A stretch of 30,077 nucleotides of DNA from Candidatus Heimdallarchaeota archaeon. GTDB lineage: Archaea; Asgardarchaeota; Heimdallarchaeia; Heimdallarchaeales; Heimdallarchaeaceae. Made by a program: the position numbers and the translations under genes. Location: the NCBI GenBank assembly GCA_030603505.1, contig JAUVXQ010000006.1, positions 1 through 30,077 of the forward strand, given 5' to 3'. Below, one piece after another: positions 23,668-30,077 of the stretch. Within the stretch, counting starts at the first letter, position 1; every line of letters begins with the position of its first letter. The notes under the pieces are model-generated. The model saw only the letters and a list, made by a program, of their open reading frames with translations, was not told the DNA's origin and did not search any database.

Positions 23668-24351
23668 TTAGATTTTGCTTGAAATATCTTCTAGTGTAGC
23701 TAGTATTTGCTTTAACAGATCTTCTTCTTCAAGTGCAGGGGTTGTTTCCATATCTGATGTAACAGCTGCTTGACCTTTCATTTTCATCAATATTGCACGC
23801 AATCGAGCTGTTAATTCTCTTACTGGTACAACACCTTCCAACCTTTGCTCAGGTCGAGCTTTTTGACCGCTCATCCCTGCTGTTTCTATTGCGATAGTCC
23901 CAAAATTATCGCCCCCTATTAAGCGATCGAAAGGACCTATCCTTTGATTGAAGTTCGTAATGTTGCGGAAGTTAACTACTTTTTGGCTTCTCGTTATTAT
24001 TCCTTTCCTAACTATTACTTCATGTGTTGTTAGTGTATAATTAATTGAATTAATATAGAAAGGTATAAGCACACTGCCAATGAGAGCAATTGATAACATT
24101 ACTGTACCTACAACTATACCTATGATTATTGCTGTTTCTTTGTCAAGAGTATCATCGAAAAACCATATTAGTGTGATAACTGAACCTATACCTCCAACTA
24201 TGAGTATTACTAGTAAATAAAATTCCACAAAATATTTCTTCATTAATCTAGAATCAGGTTTGAATGATTCTAGTATTGTTGATTGTTCGATTTCTGATTG
24301 TGTTAGTTCGTATTTATCCATTTTGTATCGTGATGAATTTGCTTGGAGCAT
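23668..24351 (-). CDS. Membrane protein with bacterial-type PH domain (bPH_2/DUF304-like)
   Basis: A 227-residue protein with two membrane segments (about 42-64 and 74-98) followed by a PH-like domain (about 103-190). That domain has the family pattern: Y-T-L-T-T-H-E-V-I-V-R-K-G-I-I, then V-N-F-R-N-I-T, FDRLIGGDNFGTIAIETAG, and a C-terminal helix. The ending is an acidic helix (ALEEEDLLKQILATLEDISSKI, given here in words: about 22 residues rich in Glu and Leu) likely to form a coiled coil. Function in this family is poorly known. It is divergent from a clear paralogue at 24476-25476 that shares the two membrane spans, the PH domain and the AIETAG motif. A second ATG at codon 11 (MDKYELT) may be the true start. 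A TATA-like GTTTATATTAATC is at about 24412-24424. Confidence 0.8.
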   Translation of the reverse strand: MLQANSSRYKMDKYELTQSEIEQSTILESFKPDSRLMKKYFVEFYLLVILIVGGIGSVITLIWFFDDTLDKETAIIIGIVVGTVMLSIALIGSVLIPFYINSINYTLTTHEVIVRKGIITRSQKVVNFRNITNFNQRIGPFDRLIGGDNFGTIAIETAGMSGQKARPEQRLEGVVPVRELTARLRAILMKMKGQAAVTSDMETTPALEEEDLLKQILATLEDISSKI

Positions 24352-24475
24352 TAATAAACGATTTTGAAAAGAAAATTTATCAAAGGAGTTTTAGATAAGA
24401 GTCGCATAGATTAATATAAACGGAGATATATCAAGCGATTTGTAGTAAAACACTAAAACTGAAGAGTTTAATAGA

Positions 24476-25476
24476 ATGTTCTTCAAAAAGTTTAATATAA
24501 TTCGCATCAATCAACAGAAAAGAGTAGACAAAATGACATTAGTATCTAATACAGAAGAAAAATTCGAAACAGAATGGATTATTAAAGCTATATCTCATGA
24601 AATACGCAGAAATATTATTAATCTACTTGAAGTAACTCCCATCTTACGTATACTGAACTTCTTAAAGAGCTGAATCTAACTACTGGTAAACTAAATTTTC
24701 ATCTTCGTCAGCTAGTTGGATTAGTAGAAAAACATGATGATGGGTTTTATAGACTTACTCCAGCAGGAAAAAGTATTTTGAAGTCCTTATTGGAAATCAA
24801 AACAATTGGGGATGAAGATTCTATGAGTGAAACTCACAGATTTTACAAAGGATTCTCTATTCGCCAATTTAGCCCTGCAGAAGAAACAATAAAGAAGCTC
24901 TATGTAATAATCCTCATTATTGCAAGTTTGATATTAATTCCAACGCTGATTACCTTTATAATTCTTATAGCACAAAATGGATTTAATTATAGTGTGGAAT
25001 TGATAATTACAATTGTACTTATGCCTGCAGTTATTTTTTCTTTAGGTGTAGCAATATTATTGACTAGAAAGTATATCCAATCAATTTCTTACAATGTATA
25101 TGATACAGAGATCTCTATTAATAAAGGATTTATTATTAAATCCAAAGTTGTTATCCCCTTTAGAACGATTACAAATCTATTCATTCGGAGAGGATTTTTT
25201 GATAGGATATATGGTTTATCGTCTCTAGCAATTGAAACAGCAGGACAAGGAGGAAATCAAAAACCTGAAGGAAAAATGATTGGAATTTATTATCCAAATG
25301 AGTTGCTAGAAGAAATTCTTGGATTATTGAGAATGTTAGATCCTCCAAGTTACATTAAGCAGAATTTCAAAATTGAAAAAAAACCTCTAGAAGTTCGTTA
25401 TCTGTTGTCTGAGATTAATGAACAATTATCCCAAGTTAGAGATAAGTTACTAACAAGAAATGAAAAAGGAAAATAG
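24476..25476 (+). CDS. Winged-helix regulator fused to a membrane PH domain, interrupted by a one-base frameshift
   Basis: Two overlapping frames encode one protein. The first part (from ATG 24476, or more likely 24533) gives an ArsR-like winged helix start: E-W-I-I-K-A-I-S-H-E-I-R-R-N-I-I-N-L-L-E-V-T-P. It then hits a stop at 24671. The other frame is open from 24631 and continues exactly as expected: H-L-T-Y-T-E-L-L-K-E-L-N-L-T-T-G-K-L, then HLRQLVGLVEKHDDGFYRLT. Adding one C to the CCC run at 24638-24640 restores a 333- or 314-residue protein. After the winged helix come two membrane spans and a PH-like domain with FRTITNLFIRRGFFDRIYG and AIETAG, then a C-terminal helix. This suggests a membrane-anchored transcription regulator. 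The break could be an assembly error or a real recent mutation; all other parts look intact. Confidence 0.75.
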
Positions 25477-25571
25477 GGATTTTCATTTTCAATTAATTTT
25501 TTTGAAATGAACTATATAAGCTAAAACATGTGTGGATAATTAAAACCATATTCAGAGGAAAGAAATTTTAG

Positions 25572-25663
25572 TCAAAGGAATACTAAATAATTCCTAAAAC
25601 AGCAATAAATGAGTAATACGAGTTAAAGCACTTTACACAACTTTAAACAATTTTCAAAGGAAT
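25572..25663 (+). repeat. Direct and inverted repeats upstream of the CoA-disulfide-reductase-like gene
   Basis: TCAAAGGAAT occurs twice, at 25572-25581 and 25654-25663. The first copy is also half of an inverted repeat: AGGAAT (25576-25581) and ATTCCT (25590-25595) around eight bases. The second copy is about 30 bases upstream of the strong TATA box of the following gene, a position where an archaeal activator or the BRE region could be affected. Chance similarity in AT-rich DNA cannot be excluded. No gene is visible in 25477-25721. Confidence 0.35.
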
Positions 25664-25688
25664 CTCGAAATTACAATGATTTGTCACA

Positions 25689-25700
25689 AGATATATAAAG
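25689..25700 (+). promoter_or_regulatory. TATA box of a leaderless transcript
   Basis: AGATATATAAAG is an excellent archaeal TATA box. Its centre is about 27 bases before the ATG at 25722, so transcription should begin at or within a few bases of the start codon. The absence of a Shine-Dalgarno site before this ATG agrees with a leaderless mRNA. Confidence 0.7.
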
Positions 25701-25721
25701 ATTAGACTAAAATACAAAACC

Positions 25722-27074
25722 ATGAAAGTAGTTATTATAGGACACGGTTCTTCTGGCTGGACTACAGCAACAACTCTTCGAGCATGGGACAGAAAATGTG
25801 AGATCACTGTTATTGATCCTAAACACTATGATGCTTATCATCCTTGTGCTATGCCATATGCAATTGGTGGTTTGCTGGAGGATGAAACTCCACTCAAGGA
25901 ATCTATGAATTATGAAAGGATGAATATTAATTTTTTACGTCGCCATAAAGCAATGAAAATCGATCGTGAAAACAAGAATGTTTCAGTTAAAAATCTTGAG
26001 AATGAAGAATTATTTGAAGTTGAATATGATAAACTAGTTATCTGTACTGGTTCAATAGCCAAATATCCACCTATACCTGGAGCTGATGGTAAGAACATTT
26101 ATGCTCTTAAATGGATAGAGGATTCAGAAATAATCCGTAAAGCTGCTTCTACGGCCTCCAAAGTTGTTATATTAGGCGCATCAGCTATTGGGCTTGAAGT
26201 TGCTACTGAACTTGCTCATAGAGGTATTGAAACGGTTGTGTTGGCTCGTTCTCGAATTATGCGTCTTCTAATTGATCCTGATTATGCAGCTGAAACTGTT
26301 AAACTTCTTGAAGAAAAACTACCAAAACTCAAAATTATCTCAGGTATTGGCATACAGGAAGTTGTTCTTGATGAAAATGGTAATGCAAAAAAAGTTACTA
26401 CTGACCAAGGAGATTTTGAATGTGACTTCGTTGTTGCTGCCACAGGAATCAGAGCAGAAGTTACTTTAGCGCAAGAAGCAGGCATTAAAATTGGTGAAAC
26501 AGGAGCTATTGCAACTGATGAAGAACTTTATACTTCTGATCCAGATATTCTAGCAGTAGGTGATTGTGCAGAGACAACACACCTTGTTTCCAATCAGAAG
26601 GTACACTCTGCTTTAGCAACTTGTTGTGTTAGAATGGCAAGAGTAGCAGCTATGACACTAGGTAAACCTGGAAAAGCGAAGTTCCCTGGGACATTGAACA
26701 ACTTTATCGTACCATATATTGACCTTCGTGTTGGTTCTGTAGGACTTATCAAGAAAGCAGCAGAAGATGTAGGATTTGATGTGTTAAGTGTAAAAATAAA
26801 AACACATGGTAAGCCTACATACATGCCGGATGCTAAAGAACTCTACTTCAAGATTCTTGTAGAAAAAGAAACAGGAATAATACTTGGTGCTCAAGCTATT
26901 GGACCTGATTCAATTTCGGATAATTTGAATATTGTTGCAATGGCTCTACAGAAAAAGATGACCTTCCAAGAACTATTAGAAGCAGATCTTTGTTATGCAC
27001 CAGCAGTGAATGAAACGATTTACCCCGTCACTATGGCCTTAGAAATGGTTTCAAGAAGATTATTACGAAAATAA
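25722..27074 (+). CDS. CoA-disulfide reductase / NADH oxidase-like flavoprotein
   Basis: A 450-residue FAD- and NAD(P)H-dependent pyridine nucleotide-disulfide oxidoreductase. The FAD Rossmann motif is VVIIGHGSSGWTTA, the redox Cys is Cys42 in H-P-C-A-M-P-Y-A-I-G-G as in CoA-disulfide reductases and NADH oxidases, and the NAD site is VVILGASAIGLEVA. The second FAD motif is DPDILAVGDCAE. The C-terminal dimerisation domain (from about 325) is complete. In the family this single Cys works with CoA or as a sulfenic acid to reduce disulfides, polysulfide or oxygen; the substrate here is undecided. The gene stands alone, with its own promoter and a hairpin terminator. Confidence 0.9.
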   Translation: MKVVIIGHGSSGWTTATTLRAWDRKCEITVIDPKHYDAYHPCAMPYAIGGLLEDETPLKESMNYERMNINFLRRHKAMKIDRENKNVSVKNLENEELFEVEYDKLVICTGSIAKYPPIPGADGKNIYALKWIEDSEIIRKAASTASKVVILGASAIGLEVATELAHRGIETVVLARSRIMRLLIDPDYAAETVKLLEEKLPKLKIISGIGIQEVVLDENGNAKKVTTDQGDFECDFVVAATGIRAEVTLAQEAGIKIGETGAIATDEELYTSDPDILAVGDCAETTHLVSNQKVHSALATCCVRMARVAAMTLGKPGKAKFPGTLNNFIVPYIDLRVGSVGLIKKAAEDVGFDVLSVKIKTHGKPTYMPDAKELYFKILVEKETGIILGAQAIGPDSISDNLNIVAMALQKKMTFQELLEADLCYAPAVNETIYPVTMALEMVSRRLLRK

Positions 27075-27085
27075 TTACAAATAAT

Positions 27086-27117
27086 ACAACCATAAGGTTG
27101 TTTTTTCCCTTTTTTTG
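27086..27117 (+). terminator. Hairpin plus T-run terminator after the flavoprotein gene
   Basis: ACAACC (27086-27091) and GGTTGT (27096-27101) pair around a four-base loop and run into TTTTTT-CCC-TTTTTTT. The structure begins 11 bases after the stop and is a good intrinsic-type terminator. Confidence 0.7.
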
Positions 27118-27205
27118 TGCTTTTACTTCTTCTTTGCTTTTCGTTAGATGTTTTTTATCTTAGTGTAGAATAATGTTTATTACTCATTTTTCTCATTGGC
27201 TGATT

Positions 27206-29254
27206 ATGAGTGAAAATATAAAACCTCCAATTGCAAAAAGAGAGGAAAAAATCACAAAAATTCACGGAATAGAACTAAAAGATGATTATTTCTGGTTGCG
27301 TTATAAAGAAAATCAAGAAGTAATAGATTACTTAAAAGCTGAAAATGATTATACAAAAGAAAAAACCAAGCATTTGGACGCGTTTACAGACGAACTTTTC
27401 AATGAAATGAAAAATCGTATTAAGGAAGATGATGAGACAGTTCCTTACAAATTCAAGGATTATTACTACTATTCACGAACTGAAAAAGGTAAGGAATATA
27501 GCATACATTGTAGAAAATACAAAAACTTAGATAATAAAGAAGAAATTCTACTTGATTTAAATGAAATGGCTAAGGGTCATGAATATTATAAATTGTATAC
27601 TTCTAAGATAAGTCCTAATCAGAATATACTGGCATACTCAATTGATGATACAGGTTATGAGAAATTAGTTATCTATTTTAAGGATTTGACAACAGGAGAA
27701 ATCTTTGCGGAAAAACTAGAAAATGTTGGTTGGAATTTTGAATGGACAGACGATAAAACACTTTATTATACTATAAGAGATAAAGCACAACGACCATATG
27801 CATTAAAACGACACATATTAGGTACTAATCCTTCAGAAGATATACTAATTTTTGAGGAGAAAGATGTTAAGCGGAATGTTTCTATAAGAAAAACTAAAGA
27901 TCAAAAACTCTTACTATTGAGTTCCAATTCAAATTTGAGCAGTGAATATCATTTTCTTGACCTCAAAGACCCTCTTGGAAAGTTTGTAATTTTTCTACTA
28001 AGGGAAGAAAAACATGAATATATTATAAATCACAAAGATGGTTATTTCTATATTATCACAAACAAAGATGAGTCACCAAATTTCAAACTTATGCGTACTT
28101 TTATCGATAAACTTAGTAAAGAAAATTGGGAAGAAATAATTGCTCACAACAAAGATGTCAAAATCGATTGGATTGAGACTTTTGAAGACTTTTCTGTAAT
28201 TTTAAAAAGAGAAGAAGGATTGGATAAATTCGAGGTTTTCTACGATAAAAATGACGAAAGAAATCACAACATAGAGATGCCCGAAACAGTTTATGGTGCG
28301 TGGTTTGGAGATAACCTTGAGTATTCATCTAATATTTTCAGATTTGTCTATACATCTTTAATTACTCCTAAATCAATCTATGACTATTCTTTAAAAGAAA
28401 GAAAATTGAAATTAAAGAAGCAAGATGAAATTAAAAATTATAATAAAGAAGACTATGTCACAGAAAGAAAATATGTTATTGCACGGGATGGTACCAAAGT
28501 TCCTATTTCTATTGTTCATAAAAAAAACCTAGTTACACCTGCTCCAACGTTGTTGTATGGATATGGATCTTATGGATATCCTATGGATACTTACTTTAGT
28601 CCATCTCGGGTCAGTTTAATAGAACGAGGGATAATATACGTTATAGCGCATGTAAGGGGTGGAGGTGAGCTTGGGAGACAATGGTATGACGATGGTAAAT
28701 TTTTGAAAAAGAAAAACACATTTTTTGATTTCATTGATTGTGCAGAATACCTGTTAAACGAAGAAATAACAACTAAAGACAAATTCATAATACAAGGAGC
28801 AAGTGCAGGTGGCTTATTAGTGGGTGCAGTGATGACGATGAGACCTGATCTCTGTCATTTAGTTGTAGCGGAAGTACCTTTTGTAGATGTTGTTACTAGT
28901 ATGTTGGATGCTAGTATACCACTTACAGCAGGGGAATGGGAAGAATGGGGAGATCCAAAGCAAAAAGATTTCTTTGATTACATGCTTTCTTATTCTCCTT
29001 ATGATAATATAAAAGCTATAAATTATCCACATACTTTAGTCACCACAGGACTTAATGATCCAAGAGTAGCTTTCTGGGAACCCGCAAAATTTACAGCCAA
29101 ACTTCGAGCTTTAAAAACAGACAAAAATGAATTAGTACTTAAGACGAATATGGGAGCTGGGCATGGTGGCGCTTCTGGTAGATACGAATCCATGAAAGAA
29201 ATAGCTTTCATCTACTCTTATGTGTTAGATAAAATGGGATTAGTAGATAACTAG
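27206..29254 (+). CDS. Prolyl oligopeptidase-family peptidase, oligopeptidase B-like
   Basis: A 682-residue S9A serine peptidase from the chosen ATG. The N-terminus PPIAKREEKITKIHG followed by DDYFWLRYKENQEVIDYLKAE (read as D-D-Y-F-W-L-R, then E-V-I-D-Y-L-K-A-E) is that of oligopeptidase B. A beta-propeller occupies roughly 70-400. The catalytic alpha/beta-hydrolase domain carries YGYGSYGYPMD, HVRGGGELGRQWYDDGK, the nucleophile in GASAGG (Ser533), Asp618 in TGLNDPRV and His653 in GAGHGGASGR. It should cut short peptides, probably after basic residues as in the family, in the cytoplasm since no signal peptide follows the chosen start. An upstream in-frame ATG at 27173 adds 11 residues unlike the family. 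T-rich runs after the stop (29258-29293) may end the transcript. Confidence 0.92.
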   Translation: MSENIKPPIAKREEKITKIHGIELKDDYFWLRYKENQEVIDYLKAENDYTKEKTKHLDAFTDELFNEMKNRIKEDDETVPYKFKDYYYYSRTEKGKEYSIHCRKYKNLDNKEEILLDLNEMAKGHEYYKLYTSKISPNQNILAYSIDDTGYEKLVIYFKDLTTGEIFAEKLENVGWNFEWTDDKTLYYTIRDKAQRPYALKRHILGTNPSEDILIFEEKDVKRNVSIRKTKDQKLLLLSSNSNLSSEYHFLDLKDPLGKFVIFLLREEKHEYIINHKDGYFYIITNKDESPNFKLMRTFIDKLSKENWEEIIAHNKDVKIDWIETFEDFSVILKREEGLDKFEVFYDKNDERNHNIEMPETVYGAWFGDNLEYSSNIFRFVYTSLITPKSIYDYSLKERKLKLKKQDEIKNYNKEDYVTERKYVIARDGTKVPISIVHKKNLVTPAPTLLYGYGSYGYPMDTYFSPSRVSLIERGIIYVIAHVRGGGELGRQWYDDGKFLKKKNTFFDFIDCAEYLLNEEITTKDKFIIQGASAGGLLVGAVMTMRPDLCHLVVAEVPFVDVVTSMLDASIPLTAGEWEEWGDPKQKDFFDYMLSYSPYDNIKAINYPHTLVTTGLNDPRVAFWEPAKFTAKLRALKTDKNELVLKTNMGAGHGGASGRYESMKEIAFIYSYVLDKMGLVDN

Positions 29255-29257
29255 GTT

Positions 29258-29293
29258 CCTTTTTTCTTCCACAAAATTATTTTTCTTTTTTTT
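29258..29293 (+). terminator. Oligo-T termination region after the oligopeptidase gene
   Basis: Two T-rich tracts (about 29260-29268 and 29279-29293) follow the stop without a strong hairpin, the usual form of archaeal intrinsic termination. The call rests on composition alone. Confidence 0.4.
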
Positions 29294-29355
29294 GTGCAAA
29301 CCTTTAATTAGATTATTTCACTAAATCACAAGATACACAGATTTTAGTGATAATA

Positions 29356-30077
29356 TTGAATAAATACAAACCAGTTGACCCCTTGAAATCTCCAAGATTC
29401 TTAGGGATTAAGACATTTATGCGTTTACCTCACTTAAAAACATTAGAAGGTATAGATTTTGCAATAATAGGTGTTCCAGCTGATCAGGGAGCATCGTTTC
29501 GAACAGGACAAAGAGATGGACCTGCTGCTATAAGAAGAGTATCTTCTTTACTGCGAGGGCATAATCCTATTTTGAACATTAGTCCATTTGAGTATGTTTC
29601 TGGAATAGATTATGGTGATTTACCTGTTGTACCAGGATATATTGAAGATAGTTATACAAAAATAGAAGAAGGTCTTTTTCCAGTAATTCAAGCAGGCATC
29701 ATTCCTATACTTCTAGGAGGTGACCATGCAATAACCTTACCAGAACTCAGAGCAATAGCAAAAAAACATGGTCCAGTTGCTTTGGTGCATTTTGATGCAC
29801 ACAGTGATACATCAGATGAATATTTTGGGCGTCCATATAATCATGGAACACCTTTTTCAAGAGCGGTTGATGAAAATCTTCTCCTTGTTGACCATTCAAT
29901 TCAAGTTGGTTTGCGAGGTTCTACATTTTCCGAAAATCATTTGGAAATACCAAAATCTATGGGGTTTGAAGTTATAACAATGGAAGAAATGCAAAAAATT
30001 GATATTAATGACTTGATTCAAAAAATAATCAATAGGGTAGGAGATGCAAAGGTTTTCCTTACTTTTGATATAGATTT
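29356..30077 (+). CDS. Agmatinase/ureohydrolase-family enzyme, cut by the right edge
   Basis: About 240 residues of an arginase-superfamily enzyme run off the window. The N-terminus (KYKPVDPLKSPRFLGIKTFM, then RLPHL) is typical of agmatinase-like proteins. Manganese-ligand motifs are present: G-G-D-H-A, then H-F-D-A-H-S-D-T, and TFDID at the cut. Agmatinase hydrolyses agmatine to putrescine and urea; guanidinobutyrase and formiminoglutamase are relatives, and the C-terminal part that would help decide is missing. The frame lacks a good ATG at its head: TTG at 29356 preceded by AGTGAT (29346-29351) gives the family N-terminus, with GTG at 29347 as an alternative. Confidence 0.87.
   Translation, partial: MNKYKPVDPLKSPRFLGIKTFMRLPHLKTLEGIDFAIIGVPADQGASFRTGQRDGPAAIRRVSSLLRGHNPILNISPFEYVSGIDYGDLPVVPGYIEDSYTKIEEGLFPVIQAGIIPILLGGDHAITLPELRAIAKKHGPVALVHFDAHSDTSDEYFGRPYNHGTPFSRAVDENLLLVDHSIQVGLRGSTFSENHLEIPKSMGFEVITMEEMQKIDINDLIQKIINRVGDAKVFLTFDID

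Noticed and set aside
24778..25476. The PH-domain part as an independent gene starting at TTG 24778
   Set aside because: The same frame is open back to 24631 and encodes the rest of a winged helix, so this is the second part of one frameshifted gene.
1..30077. tRNA, rRNA, CRISPR array, transposase or prophage genes
   Set aside because: I read all intergenic stretches and saw no cloverleaf-like sequence, regularly spaced repeats or mobile-element proteins. A tRNAscan or Rfam search could still find small RNAs that cannot be seen by eye.

Overview
The window looks like a low-GC archaeal chromosome. The archaeal signs are TATA-like boxes about 25 to 50 bases upstream of starts, Shine-Dalgarno sites of the GGTGAT/GAGG type, a two-thioredoxin-fold protein disulfide oxidoreductase, an ADP-forming acyl-CoA synthetase beta-type ATP-grasp subunit, a stand-alone NifU C-terminal domain protein and the small PurL/PurQ/PurS form of FGAM synthase. 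An Asgard-type lineage is possible, but no marker gene here proves it. I saw no rRNA, tRNA, CRISPR array or insertion sequence.

Left part (1-5257): a cut-off zinc-ribbon/coiled-coil protein (minus), a YjjX-type non-canonical purine NTPase (plus), and a four-gene minus-strand operon of two ABC ATPases and two ABC-2 permeases. A NifU-like Fe-S protein diverges from that operon. Then come a long TPR protein (5313-7847, plus) and, convergent with it, the main feature of the window.

Middle (7867-18776): a tightly packed minus-strand purine operon in the order purC-purS (fused), purQ, purL, purE, purB-purM (fused), purN, purF, purD. It covers PRPP to AICAR, and also the PurB step of AMP synthesis. 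PurH/PurO/PurP, PurA and PurK are not in the window. Divergent from it is a helix-turn-helix protein with a phosphoribosyltransferase domain, a likely PRPP- or nucleotide-sensing regulator. The 330-base gap between them holds two near-identical 18-base palindromes, TTTGCA-N6-TGYAAA, which are candidate operators. A perfect 11-base-arm hairpin followed by six Ts lies inside the start of purB-purM and looks like an internal attenuator.

Right part (18836-30077): an unknown membrane protein; the protein disulfide oxidoreductase; a minus-strand operon of long-form urocanase, ATP-grasp acyl-CoA synthetase subunit and parvulin; a divergent pair of membrane PH-domain (bPH_2/DUF304-like) paralogues, one carrying an N-terminal winged-helix domain interrupted by a one-base frameshift; a CoA-disulfide-reductase-like flavoprotein; an oligopeptidase-B-type serine peptidase; and an agmatinase/ureohydrolase cut by the right edge.

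Most unusual are the two pur fusions (each joining non-consecutive steps), the paired palindromes beside the PRT-type regulator, the hairpin in purBM, the winged-helix/PH-domain fusion, and a urocanase whose usual active-site Cys position is Phe.
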